Assembly (NCBI RefSeq): GCF_008329605.1
Contig: NZ_NPKO01000011.1
Span: 62,001-126,000 of the forward strand
Length of the DNA stretch: 64,000 bases
Direction of reading: 5' to 3'
From: Mycolicibacterium sp. P9-64
GTDB lineage: Bacteria > Actinomycetota > Actinomycetes > Mycobacteriales > Mycobacteriaceae
Program-made: the position numbers and the translations under genes
Shown: in pieces, positions 55,192 to 63,442 of the stretch
How positions within the stretch are numbered: the first letter of the stretch is position 1
Layout: each line of letters begins with the position of its first letter
Notes under the pieces: generated by a model
Told to the model about the DNA's origin: nothing
Seen by the model: the letters and a program-made list of their open reading frames with translations, nothing else
The model's database searches: none

Positions 55192-55584
55192 ATGTTCCGC
55201 TTAGCTCCACGATCGCGCCGGGCGATAGTCGGCGCGATTGGCGCTGCCGCATTTGCCAGCACGCTGTCATGTGCCATCGCTGGGACCGCCGCGGCTGATC
55301 CGCCGCCCCGGCCACCCAACTGTACGGCTGGGGACATAGCCGGTGTCGCGACTGGTGTTGCGGCCGCACTGACGGCCTACCTGTTCACTCACCCGGACGT
55401 GAACGGTTTCTACACCGACCTTCAGGATCAGCCCAAGGACCAGGTCCGCGACGACGTGCAGAACTACTTCAACGCAAACCCGCAGGAGCTAGCAGAGCTC
55501 GAGGGCATCCGTCAGCCGATGACCGACATCAGGCAGCGTTGCCAGTGGACCCCATTACTCGGGCACGATGGCTCGACTCCCTAG
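55192..55584 (+). CDS. secreted hemophore-like heme-binding protein
   Basis: A 130-residue protein with an N-terminal signal peptide (about residues 1-35, cut near AAADPP). The mature part has two Cys (about 44 and 120) and helices with PDVNGFYTDLQDQPKDQV, a pattern I associate with the mycobacterial hemophore (MHB) domain of Rv0203 and related proteins. It may bind heme outside the membrane. The ATG follows a DosR-box region. It is divergent from the hox operon and followed 45 bases later by the gene at 55630. Confidence 0.75.
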   Translation: MFRLAPRSRRAIVGAIGAAAFASTLSCAIAGTAAADPPPRPPNCTAGDIAGVATGVAAALTAYLFTHPDVNGFYTDLQDQPKDQVRDDVQNYFNANPQELAELEGIRQPMTDIRQRCQWTPLLGHDGSTP

Positions 55585-55629
55585 AGATCGGGCTATCCGA
55601 ATCTCAGCCGTGATGAGGAGGAGCTTTCA

Positions 55630-55935
55630 ATGAACCTTTGGCTGCGGTCTTGGATCGGAGGGGTCATAGCAGTGTTGGCGTTCACGGCATTTCCTGAGAT
55701 GTGTGCGATCGTGCGACCCTCTGGAATGGCCAACGCCGACGTCTGCGCAAGCGTCGGAAGGCGCATTTCAGTGAGCGGGTGCACCAACATCGCGGACACG
55801 GTCAACGCCTACATCCCGCCGCCGGACGCATATGCGCCGCTACCGCAGGACTTTCCGCCACCACCACCGCCGCCACCGCCGGTGAATGTCTGCGTCGGAG
55901 GCGGCAGGCGAATTCACGTGAGCGGGTGCTTCTAG
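55630..55935 (+). CDS. small secreted protein with duplicated Cys motif
   Basis: A 101-residue protein with a signal peptide cut near ANAD (about residue 36). The mature chain has VCASVGRRISVSGC (38-51) and VCVGGGRRIHVSGC (87-100) at its ends, joined by a Pro-rich linker. The duplicated motif differs at only a few positions, suggesting an internal repeat that may bind a ligand or form disulfides. GAGGAGGAG precedes the ATG. Function unknown; it is likely co-transcribed with the hemophore-like gene. Confidence 0.78.
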   Translation: MNLWLRSWIGGVIAVLAFTAFPEMCAIVRPSGMANADVCASVGRRISVSGCTNIADTVNAYIPPPDAYAPLPQDFPPPPPPPPPVNVCVGGGRRIHVSGCF

Positions 55936-56245
55936 TGTTCTGCAGTCATCGGCTCGACACGGAGCAAGTTCTTCGGCGGCGCCGCGCTCGGCAGCGCTGA
56001 GCCGTCAGTCATTGTGTGTGCGAGTGGTCGCAGCGCTTCACCGTGTAGACGATGTGGATCCGGCAAGCGCCGACCTGCACGACACCGCCCTGGGCCAGCC
56101 GGATCGGTGTCGTCACCGGCAGCGCCCCGCGACCGACCTCGACCTTCGTCGGTGCTGGTGCACCGACGGCCTTCGGCCAAAGGCCCAAATGCTCTGTTGA
56201 TGCCAGCGTTGACCGCCCATCCTCGAAACGAGAGGAGGGGCGAGG
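55936..56245. promoter_or_regulatory. intergenic region with DosR-like box before the KAS III genes
   Basis: GGCCTTCGGCCAAAGGCCC at 56168-56186 combines overlapping inverted half sites. It lies 59 bases before the gene at 56246, which has GAGGGGCGAGG. A minus-strand frame (56257-56009) and short plus-strand frames cross this region without ribosome sites; I do not call them. Confidence 0.6.
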
Positions 56246-57343
56246 ATGCGCAAGCAATGGCTGGTCATGGAAGGTGCCGGACCTCCTGCGCCATATCGCA
56301 CCCGTCTGGCAGCCGCGGGCCGCCAGCTACCCCCGACCCACCTGAGCACCGACGACCTGATGGCCAGTACCCGCCACGAGACGCACATCGACCTGGAGCG
56401 ACTGACCGGCATCCGCGAGCGTCGCGTCTCCACCGGCGATGAGGATTCGTACAGTCTGGCCACCGCGGCCGCGTTGGACTGCCTGGGCCGGGTTCAACAG
56501 GATGCGGCAGCGCTCGACGTGGTGGTCAGCTGCAGCATCACCAAGTTCCGCAACGGCCTCACCCACTGGGTGGAGCCGACGATGAGCGCGGCCGTGGCCC
56601 GTGCGATCGGGGCCGACAAGGCCATGACCTTCGACCTTTCGAACGCATGCGCCGGAATGCTCACGGGTGTGCTGGTTCTCAACGACTGGATCCGGCAGGG
56701 CACCGTCGAGCGAGGTCTGGTGGTCAGCGGCGAGTACATCTCGCAACTCGGCCAGAACGCGGCCCGCCATATCCGCACCATCATGAGCAAGGAACTCGCC
56801 TGCCTGACCCTGGGAGATGCCGGAGCCGCACTTCTGCTCGAACGCGCACCCGCAGGTTCGGCGGGTATCAGTCTCGCAGGCTTCACCACGGTCGCCGACC
56901 ACAGTCGGCTCTGCCTCGCCTATCCGAAGGGGGACGACCCGGGGGCCCGGATGTTCACCGACTCCCGAGGGATCCAGCGGGCCGCAATCGCCGACACTCC
57001 GTCCTTGTTGCGCGAGATCCTGCACGCCGCCGACATCTCGATGCACGACATCGATCACGTCATCACGCATCAGACGTCGGCTCGCGCGATAACCAAGGGA
57101 ATGGCCTCGCTCACAGCATCTTTCGGTGAGAGACCGCGCCACGACGCGGTCGTCACCGTCGATCGCTACGGCAACACCGCGTCGACGACGCACACCGTGG
57201 CACTCGTCGAAGAGCTCGAGGCTGGGCGGATCAGAGCCGGCGAGACCATCGCGCTCATTGCGCTGGCGTCGGGTCTGGAGATCGGCGTCGTACTCCTCAC
57301 CGTCGACGAGGAGTTGGTGAACCGCTATGGGCACCGTCATTGA
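56246..57343 (+). CDS. KAS III-like beta-ketoacyl synthase with intact triad
   Basis: A 365-residue thiolase-fold condensing enzyme. The triad is visible: Cys135 in LSNACAGML, His275 in VITHQTSARA and Asn310 in DRYGNTAST. The pattern fits FabH/3-oxoacyl-ACP synthase III, acting on acyl-CoA with malonyl-ACP or, in OleA/PQS-type relatives, joining other acyls. The acyl substrate is not predictable. Its end overlaps the next gene by 17 bases, so the two are translated together. A DosR-like box precedes it. Confidence 0.87.
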   Translation: MRKQWLVMEGAGPPAPYRTRLAAAGRQLPPTHLSTDDLMASTRHETHIDLERLTGIRERRVSTGDEDSYSLATAAALDCLGRVQQDAAALDVVVSCSITKFRNGLTHWVEPTMSAAVARAIGADKAMTFDLSNACAGMLTGVLVLNDWIRQGTVERGLVVSGEYISQLGQNAARHIRTIMSKELACLTLGDAGAALLLERAPAGSAGISLAGFTTVADHSRLCLAYPKGDDPGARMFTDSRGIQRAAIADTPSLLREILHAADISMHDIDHVITHQTSARAITKGMASLTASFGERPRHDAVVTVDRYGNTASTTHTVALVEELEAGRIRAGETIALIALASGLEIGVVLLTVDEELVNRYGHRH

Positions 57344-58241
57344 CCGCCTCGAAGTCACCTCAGGCCGGTGGCGTCACAGGCACAGCAGCCTGCACCTCGC
57401 CGTCACGGCGGCGAAGTCTTGCCTGCACCGCGCCGGGCGAGATCCAGATGCCGTGGATCTTCTGATCAATGCGGGCATATACCGCGACCGCAACCTTGCC
57501 GAGCCCGCACTTGCGGCACTCATCCAACAGGACATCGGAGCCAACCCCGGGGATCCACACGGCGGGGGGCACGGCACGTTCTCCTTCGACGTCGCCAACG
57601 GAGCATGCGGAGTTCTCACCGCACTCCAGATCGTCGACGGCTTCATGCGGTCCAACACGATCGAATGCGCCCTCGTCGTGGCGAGCGATGCCGATCCGGG
57701 CCGCGGGCGCAGCGAGCGTTTTCCCTTCTCCCCCGTCGGCGCGGCTCTGCTGTGCGGCTGGACCGATGGCGACTGCGGACTCGGCCGCGTGCACTGGGTG
57801 AACATGCCCGATGGCGGTGACACCTTCCGTGCAACAGTGGGATTCGAAGACTCGCGAAACGTCCTGCGGTTCCGCACATCGGACGCCATGGACGATCGGT
57901 TCGCCGCCGCCGGAGCAGAGGCAGCACGGCGCTGCCTACAAGATGCCGCTCTCGGAGACTGTGACGTCGATGCGATCATCGCAGCGCCTGCCCGCGACCG
58001 GTACCGTGCCGCACTGGCGACAGACCTGGGCGTGCCGGTGGGCCGCGTCACCGTGGCCGACGACGAACGGATGCACACTGCCGCACTGGTGGCCGGGCTT
58101 CACGACGGCACCGCCAGACTCCCACCGAGCAGCCGTGTGCTCATCATCGCCGTGGGGGCTGGAATCACCGCAGGCGCAGCGCTGTACCGCACGGCTCCGA
58201 TCGGGGCCGTTAGGGCCTCGGATCGGAAAGCCGGTCAATAG
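57327..58241 (+). CDS. degenerate KAS III-like partner
   Basis: A 304-residue thiolase-fold protein overlapping the previous gene. Cys94 of ANGACGVLTA remains, but the His position reads APARDRY and the Asn position ERMHTA, so the classic triad is broken. It may be a structural partner of the upstream enzyme, like a chain-length factor beside a ketosynthase, or an enzyme of different chemistry. Length is shorter than FabH because of a reduced N-terminus. Its 3' end overlaps the convergent zinc-protein gene by 32 bases. Confidence 0.8.
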   Translation: MGTVIDRLEVTSGRWRHRHSSLHLAVTAAKSCLHRAGRDPDAVDLLINAGIYRDRNLAEPALAALIQQDIGANPGDPHGGGHGTFSFDVANGACGVLTALQIVDGFMRSNTIECALVVASDADPGRGRSERFPFSPVGAALLCGWTDGDCGLGRVHWVNMPDGGDTFRATVGFEDSRNVLRFRTSDAMDDRFAAAGAEAARRCLQDAALGDCDVDAIIAAPARDRYRAALATDLGVPVGRVTVADDERMHTAALVAGLHDGTARLPPSSRVLIIAVGAGITAGAALYRTAPIGAVRASDRKAGQ

Positions 58242-58380
58242 CCGTGCGTTTGGGCGCGGAATCGCGATCGCAGGTACATCGCCGCGAAACGGGAATGGAC
58301 CGCATGACCTCGTCGACGTGTTGGCCGCAGCCAGCCCAACCCGTCCTACCGCATTTCGGGCACTTCTCGGCATAACACAT
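58210..58380 (-). CDS. small zinc-ribbon-like protein
   Basis: A 56-residue protein. MCYAEKCPKCGRTGWAGCGQ gives a Cys-rich start (C-x4-C-x2-C ... C) and RCTC follows about 25 residues later, a likely zinc site. Similar small proteins occur widely in mycobacteria without known role. The start at 58380 has CAGGAGAAG upstream. It lies 29 bases after the thioredoxin gene and probably shares its transcript. Confidence 0.72.
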   Translation of the reverse strand: MCYAEKCPKCGRTGWAGCGQHVDEVMRSIPVSRRCTCDRDSAPKRTAIDRLSDPRP

Positions 58381-58409
58381 GGCTTCTCCTGTGAGCGTTG
58401 CGGTTTCGG

Positions 58410-58772
58410 TCACGATTTCGAAGCGGCGATCTTCGCGCGCACTTCGGTCATGTCGAGGTCCTTGACCCTGGTGACGAGGTCCTCGAGCGCAGCCGCCGGC
58501 ATCGCGCCGGGCTGGCGGTAGACGAGGATGCCGTCACGGAACGCCATGATCGTCGGGATCGCCTGGATCTCCAGAGCCGCGGCAAGCTGCTGCTCAGCCT
58601 CGGTATCGACCTTGGCATGCACGACGTCGGGGTGCGACCGCGACGAACGATCGAAGACCGGGGCGAAGGCGCGGCACGGGCCACACCACGACGCCCAGAA
58701 GTCGATGAGCACGATGGGGCTCTCTGTGATCGTCGTCTCGAAGTCGGCGGCGGTCAGGTTGCTGATTGTCAT
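58410..58772 (-). CDS. thioredoxin
   Basis: A 120-residue thioredoxin with WASWCGPC (Cys30, Cys33) and cis-Pro in QAIPTIMAF. It should reduce protein disulfides in the cytoplasm with a thioredoxin reductase encoded elsewhere. Its tail after residue 105 is longer than in typical TrxA. Upstream lie CsoR-type inverted repeats rather than a clear DosR box. The small zinc protein gene follows. Confidence 0.92.
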   Translation of the reverse strand: MTISNLTAADFETTITESPIVLIDFWASWCGPCRAFAPVFDRSSRSHPDVVHAKVDTEAEQQLAAALEIQAIPTIMAFRDGILVYRQPGAMPAAALEDLVTRVKDLDMTEVRAKIAASKS

Positions 58773-58920
58773 TGCGATGTCCTTTCGCTGTGTCGCAACA
58801 GAATTGCTAGACGATTCCCTTGATCACGAGGTTCCAGTACCCGTACGGGCGACAGGCAGTACTCCCGAAAGATCATCGCCTCCTCCTTCGTCTGATGGCG
58901 TCGGTATCGCCATTCCGGCG

Positions 58921-59026
58921 TATACCCCTATGGGTATAGGAAGGACCCCAGGAGTTACCTTATTCCCGCCCCCATCGATACCCATAGGGGTATATACCGC
59001 CGCATTCGCGGATACCTCCCCCGGTA
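58921..59026. promoter_or_regulatory. CsoR-type operator cluster upstream of thioredoxin
   Basis: TATACCCCTATGGGTATA (58921-58938) and GATACCCATAGGGGTATATA (58977-58996) are inverted relative to each other; ATACCTCCCCCGGTAT (59012-59027) is a weaker third site. G/C-tract palindromes of this kind are bound by CsoR/RcnR-family repressors sensing copper or persulfide. The 58773-59124 gap of 350 bases otherwise shows no gene. No such repressor is in the window. Confidence 0.7.
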
Positions 59027-59124
59027 TGATCGAACTAGAGGATTTCCTCATCGCGGGCATCGCAGGAAGGAACTGAAGACGCTGTTCATGGCCTTGGCCT
59101 GATGCTGTCAACGATCCGCCGGCA

Positions 59125-59400
59125 TCAGACCGCAACCGCTACCTCGACCGACAGACACTCAGCCAGCGCATGAGCGTTCGGCCAGTCGCCGCTGCGCACC
59201 GCGCAGGCCAGCTCTTGAACCAAGGGGCTCGTCGCGCCCAGTTCGGCCAACCATGCCGACACGGTCACCGCGATCCACTCGGCGGGTACTTGCACGGTGC
59301 GGCCGTCGTGCAGGCAGTCGCGGAGACAGTAACAAGTCCCTGCGCCGGGTGACCGATGAAGCCCTGGGGCGCGGCCCAAGAGATGTGTCAGTGTCGGCAT
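59125..59400 (-). CDS. small Cys-containing hypothetical protein
   Basis: A 91-residue protein that I do not recognise. The N-terminal half has CYCLRDCLHDG, a cluster of three Cys that could bind metal; the rest is helical (WIAVTVSAWLAELGA). GGGAGG precedes the ATG at 59400. A DosR-like box about 80 bases upstream could serve it and the divergent BON gene. Confidence 0.62.
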   Translation of the reverse strand: MPTLTHLLGRAPGLHRSPGAGTCYCLRDCLHDGRTVQVPAEWIAVTVSAWLAELGATSPLVQELACAVRSGDWPNAHALAECLSVEVAVAV

Positions 59401-59480
59401 GGTGGCCTCCCTCAACGAGCCGTACACGTTGATGACACCACTGCGGCGCGGTCGCTCCTAGGGGCGATCGAAATGATCGC

Positions 59481-59495
59481 GGGGGCCCTTGGTCC
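59481..59495. promoter_or_regulatory. DosR-like box
   Basis: GGGGGCCCTTGGTCC, whose complement reads GGACCAAGGGCCCCC, lies between the minus-strand gene ending at 59400 and the BON gene at 59692. Confidence 0.72.
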
Positions 59496-59691
59496 ACCGC
59501 GCCTTCGCCGGAGGCCCCTACCCGGAAGGGCACTTCGCCTCCGCTCTTCGCGCGAGTGCTCGTCAACCAGAGCGGTTTTCGACGAAGTCCATGACCAATG
59601 GCACTAGTCGGAAACTCGGAGCAGCGACGACACTCGGGAACGTGGCCTGGCCCCTCGCCATGCCGACGAAATGCGATCAAGGAGTCGAGAA

Positions 59692-60363
59692 ATGAAGGTC
59701 CCACCCCACACCTCCACCGACCGGGACATCCACGCCGCCGTCGAAGCGGAACTCGAATGGACCCCAGAGGTGAATGCCGCCGAAATCGGAGTGGCGGTCG
59801 GCGATGGGGTGGTGACGCTGTCCGGCGAGGTCGAGTTCTACGCCCAGCGCGCCGCTGCCAAACGAGCCGCCCTGCGCGTGCGCGACGTGACCGCTGTCGT
59901 CAACGACATCAGCGTGCATCCGAGCTCACCATCCTCGGTTAGCGAGGCCGACATCGGCAAGGCGGTCGATTTCGCCCTGAGGTCGGCCGTCAACGTCCCC
60001 GACTCGGTCAAAGCGGAGATCGAGGGTCACGACGTGACCCTGAGAGGCGAAGTGTCGTGGGACTTCCAGCGGCGCGCAGCCACACGCGCCGTCGAGCACC
60101 TCCGCGGCGTGACATCGGTCGACAACTGGATCAAGCTGTCACCACGCTCATCCGCGCCCGACACTCAGTCGCGCATCGAGGATGCGATCCTCCGCAACGC
60201 ACAACTCGACGCATCTGCGATCGACGTCGTCGTAGCCGGCGACAGAGTCACCCTCTCGGGACAGGTACGTTCCTGGGCGGAGCGACGACAGGCAGACCTG
60301 GCGGCATGGTCATCACCGCATGTGAGCGAGGTCTACAACCACATCATCGTGCGTTCGGCGTAA
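59692..60363 (+). CDS. triple-BON-domain protein
   Basis: A 223-residue protein with three BON domains, each with the VxxGxVxLxGxV pattern: AVGDGVVTLSGEVE, IEGHDVTLRGEVS and VAGDRVTLSGQVR. No signal peptide is evident, unlike OsmY-type periplasmic BON proteins; it may act at the inner side of a membrane. GGAGTCGAGAA precedes the ATG at 59692. BON domains bind phospholipids; function here is inferred only. DosR-like box upstream. Confidence 0.9.
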   Translation: MKVPPHTSTDRDIHAAVEAELEWTPEVNAAEIGVAVGDGVVTLSGEVEFYAQRAAAKRAALRVRDVTAVVNDISVHPSSPSSVSEADIGKAVDFALRSAVNVPDSVKAEIEGHDVTLRGEVSWDFQRRAATRAVEHLRGVTSVDNWIKLSPRSSAPDTQSRIEDAILRNAQLDASAIDVVVAGDRVTLSGQVRSWAERRQADLAAWSSPHVSEVYNHIIVRSA

Positions 60364-60508
60364 CCACTGCGCGAGGATGCGCGGGCGCCAACAGCCCTAC
60401 GGTCGCCCGGACGCCACGACCACCGAGGTCGTTGTTGGCCGAGCCGATCAATCGCGCCGGCCTGAAGGTATCTCCCTTCACCCTGCGCAGGTCGTCGGAT
60501 CCGCGTAC

Positions 60509-61372
60509 TCAGGAGGCGCCTCCGGCCGCACCCGCGACGTCGGCCGTGGTGCTGGCCTGGATCGGTTCGCTCCCGCAGATCATCACCGGGCAGTCGATCA
60601 TCTCGAGCGCCGTCGAAGCGCTGGGGTGCAACACCGTGCCGACGTCGTGAAGTTGCGGCGGTGCCGCCACGAAGAGCGCAATCGTGCCGACGTAGCGACG
60701 CAGGTAGTCGCGCAGACGCCAGGAGGGGGAAACGGCGACGATGTCGAGATCGGGGAATCGGGCGCGGTACCGGTTCACGTCGCGCTCAAGTCGGGCATGG
60801 AGCTCGTCCCGGTTGAGGGACGAGGCCGCGTCGGCTTCGCCAATGACGAGCCGCAGCGGGAGGTTGCGCACGACAGCCTCGGCGACGGCAGCATGAAGGA
60901 GGTCCGCCGCATTGCATTCGGCGTTGATCTCGGCGACTACCTTGCCGTGGTTCGGAGGCTCCGAGCGAATGACTACGACCGGGCATCGCGCCGCGATCAG
61001 CACCTCCGTGGCGATGCCGGCCCGGTGGCCAGGACGGGGAGGCTTCGTTCCCGACGACCCGATACAGATCATCGCGCCAGTCGCGTCATCGGACACCAAT
61101 GCCTGCACCGCAGTGCAGGAAACGACGTCGGTGATCACGGTCAGGTCTGGGCAAACCTCGTGTGCCTGCGCGGCGGCATCATCGAGCAACTGCTGGGCGA
61201 CTCCACGATGGCGAAAAGACTCCGGATCAGATGCCATCGCCGCGTCGAAGGGATCAATGGCATGAACCAGATGTAGCAAAAGCCCTCGTTCGTTGGCTTC
61301 CACCGCGGCCCACCGGACGGCGGCAAGAGCCGGAGCCGAGCCGTCGACTCCGACGGTCACCTCGCGGGTCAT
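60509..61372 (-). CDS. universal stress protein
   Basis: A 287-residue protein beginning EVTVGVDGSAPALAAVRW. The motif reads G-S-S-G and then A-G instead of G-S-T, so binding may be weakened; the second half has no clear signature. It carries a longer second part than typical single-domain Usp. AAGGGACGG lies upstream of the ATG at 61372. No clear DosR box was found in the 207 bases before it. Confidence 0.83.
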   Translation of the reverse strand: MTREVTVGVDGSAPALAAVRWAAVEANERGLLLHLVHAIDPFDAAMASDPESFRHRGVAQQLLDDAAAQAHEVCPDLTVITDVVSCTAVQALVSDDATGAMICIGSSGTKPPRPGHRAGIATEVLIAARCPVVVIRSEPPNHGKVVAEINAECNAADLLHAAVAEAVVRNLPLRLVIGEADAASSLNRDELHARLERDVNRYRARFPDLDIVAVSPSWRLRDYLRRYVGTIALFVAAPPQLHDVGTVLHPSASTALEMIDCPVMICGSEPIQASTTADVAGAAGGAS

Positions 61373-61579
61373 TCGAACCGTCCCTTTGCAGACGGCGCGA
61401 CCGAGGGTCGCTCGACCGACCGGTCGGGGCGGGTATCCATCGCAAGTTTCCATGTCGCGCAAATCTCCGGCTTCACGTGAATCAGCATCGCGCGCCGGCC
61501 CTTGCGCGTGCCAGAGAACGAGGGCCCGGCCATGAAGGTCGAACGACCCTTCTTGTCGCCATGTCCGAGCCGTGACGAC

Positions 61580-61948
61580 TCAGCCAGCGGCCCATTGCTT
61601 GGCTTGGTCGAGCTCACCAAGGCCGAACAATTTGAACTCACCCGGAATCAGCCACGCCAGTGCGTGCAGCGTGTGAGCTACCCATTCCTTGTCAGTCACA
61701 ATGGCGATACGCGTGAATGCCGAATGATGTCGAAGGACGCTTCCGAAACCCAGCTTCAGATCCTCGACCAACCCACCGGGACCGAAGCCCTCGTAGTCGG
61801 ATGCGATCACCTCCACGATTCTGATCTCGTCGGTCTTGAGCATGTCCTCGATTTCGGGCTTGAGCGCGTGCAAGTCGTCGCCCCGAATCCGGCCCGACAC
61901 CTGGATCCCGGTAACGCCCTTTGGCATGTCTTGCAGCATTTCGATCAT
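61580..61948 (-). CDS. SpoIIAA-like (STAS-fold) protein
   Basis: A 122-residue protein of the SpoIIAA-like family: GIQVSGRIRGDDLHALKPEI, followed by IVTDKEWVAHTLHALAWLI and FKLFGLGELDQAKQW. Members may bind small hydrophobic ligands or membranes. Function unknown. A GGAAGGGAAG site precedes the ATG at 61948; a longer frame continues into the DosR-box region and is not preferred. It is divergent from the HtrA-like gene. Confidence 0.85.
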   Translation of the reverse strand: MIEMLQDMPKGVTGIQVSGRIRGDDLHALKPEIEDMLKTDEIRIVEVIASDYEGFGPGGLVEDLKLGFGSVLRHHSAFTRIAIVTDKEWVAHTLHALAWLIPGEFKLFGLGELDQAKQWAAG

Positions 61949-62045
61949 CGATCTTCCCTTCCTCCCATTGACCCGTGCCCTCAGTGTCCGCCCACAGCGG
62001 TGCTCGCACAGGTGCCTTTGGTCGGCAACCATCAAGTGCGTGCCA

Positions 62046-62137
62046 AGGACCAAAGGACATGGCCGAAAGTCCTTTGTCAAGGCTCCTTTCGGTGACCACG
62101 TTGGTCTGGTCGGTCGGGCCGCTGGGGGCGAAAGGCC
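62046..62137. promoter_or_regulatory. cluster of DosR-like boxes (three or four)
   Basis: AGGACCAAAGGACAT (62046), ATGGCCGAAAGTCCTT (62059-62074), CCTTTCGGTGACCAC (62085-62099) and GGGGCGAAAGGCCCT (62125-62139) lie between the divergent SpoIIAA-like and HtrA-like genes. Confidence 0.78.
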
Positions 62138-62174
62138 CTACCACGCGATGCGCGACGACGGCTACGGTCAGGCC

Positions 62175-63299
62175 ATGTCGCCAGCCCAGATGCGTCGCGG
62201 AGTGGATAATTCTCCTCTGCTGTATCAGGTTAACGCTGTATGGCTCGTTCTCGGAGCGTTGTCGTTGGCGATCATTTCTGCTGTCGCCGGGGGTCTGGCG
62301 GCCATCACGGTTCATCCACCGATGCTCGGCCCCATCGCCTCCCACGTGCGCGGCGGAACGCTCCTTGGCGCATCGGTGGAACGGGTGGCCGCCGAGGTGA
62401 CGCCCAGCGTCGTCAAGCTCGAAACGACGGTGGGACTGTCGCCGGTGGAGGGCTCGGGGATCGTCCTCAGTGCCGACGGTCTGATCCTGACCAACAACCA
62501 CGTTGTGGCGATGCCCGCCCCCCTTCGCACCCTGTTCGGCGCACCCACGACCACGGTCACCTTCGCCGACGGACGCACGGCACCGTTCGTGATCGTCGGT
62601 GGTGACCCGATCAGTGACATCGCTGTGGTTCGGGCACAGGATGTTTCGGGCCTGGTGCCGATCACAGTTGGCTCGTCGACGCACCTGGTGGTCGGCCAGA
62701 ACGTCGTAGCAGTGGGCGCTCCGCTGGGAATGGACAGGACGGTAACGACCGGCATCATCAGCGCCTTGCACCGCCCGGTGACGAGCGCGGGCGACACGCC
62801 CGATGACTACACCGTCCTCGACACCATCCAGACCGACGCCGCCATCAACCCCGGGAGCTCAGGCGGCGCACTAGTGGACACCGGCGGGGCGCTCATCGGT
62901 GTCAATGCCGCCCTGGCCACGACCGGCGGCGACTACATCAGCGGTCCTGGCGGTTCGATAGGCCTCGGTTTCGCGATCCCCGTGGATCAGGCGATTCGCA
63001 TTGCCGACGAGCTCGTTGCCACCGGTAAGGCGACACACGCCACGCTGGGGGTGGAAGTGGTCACCGACGGTTCGCTTCGGGGCGCGAAGATCGACCAGGT
63101 CGCGTCCGGTGGCCCTGGCGCTGCCGCGGGACTACTACCGGGTGCGCTCATAACCAAGGTCGACGACCGGGTCATCACGACGGCGAACGACTTCGTCGCC
63201 GCGCTGCGGTCGAAGGCGCCCGGCGACACCCTCGCATTGACCTATGCCGAACCTTCGGGGACTGTCGAGACCGTGCAGGTCACCCTAGGCGCAGACTGA
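62175..63299 (+). CDS. membrane-anchored HtrA/DegP-like serine protease
   Basis: A 374-residue S1C protease with one N-terminal membrane helix (about residues 20-42), so the protease faces outside. The triad is visible: NNHVV (His), SDIAVV (Asp) and NPGSSGGAL (Ser). A single PDZ domain follows (GVEVVTDGSLRGAK...VDDRVITTANDFVAAL). The layout resembles PepD/HtrA quality-control proteases. Start at 62175 or 62148; the former leaves the DosR boxes upstream. Confidence 0.9.
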   Translation: MSPAQMRRGVDNSPLLYQVNAVWLVLGALSLAIISAVAGGLAAITVHPPMLGPIASHVRGGTLLGASVERVAAEVTPSVVKLETTVGLSPVEGSGIVLSADGLILTNNHVVAMPAPLRTLFGAPTTTVTFADGRTAPFVIVGGDPISDIAVVRAQDVSGLVPITVGSSTHLVVGQNVVAVGAPLGMDRTVTTGIISALHRPVTSAGDTPDDYTVLDTIQTDAAINPGSSGGALVDTGGALIGVNAALATTGGDYISGPGGSIGLGFAIPVDQAIRIADELVATGKATHATLGVEVVTDGSLRGAKIDQVASGGPGAAAGLLPGALITKVDDRVITTANDFVAALRSKAPGDTLALTYAEPSGTVETVQVTLGAD

Positions 63300-63330
63300 G
63301 GAAGTGTGCACGCACACGAGTCAAACTCGA

Positions 63331-63372
63331 AGGGTCGCCGAAAGCCCCGGCAACGCAGTGACCAAGTCCCCT
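63331..63372. promoter_or_regulatory. DosR-like boxes (two)
   Basis: GGGTCGCCGAAAGCCCC (63332) and CAGTGACCAAGTCCCCTT (63356-63373) lie about 70-110 bases before the last USP gene. Confidence 0.7.
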
Positions 63373-63442
63373 TCATGGCGACTTCCGCGCGACATAGCGT
63401 GGTTCGTAGGCAGCCGGAGGGCGCGCCCGGGTTTGGAGGAAA

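Noticed and set aside
56009..56257. 82-codon minus-strand frame before the KAS III pair
   Set aside because: It overlaps the DosR-like box and the ribosome site of the next gene and has no start signal, though its C-terminal part looks faintly protein-like.
58824..59135. Gly/Pro-rich minus-strand frame upstream of thioredoxin
   Set aside because: Its sequence is produced by the mirrored operator repeats; there is no convincing ribosome site.
61692..62771. Long minus-strand frame across the SpoIIAA-like/HtrA promoter and into htrA
   Set aside because: It covers the DosR boxes and shadows HtrA; the genuine gene on that strand ends its start at 61948.
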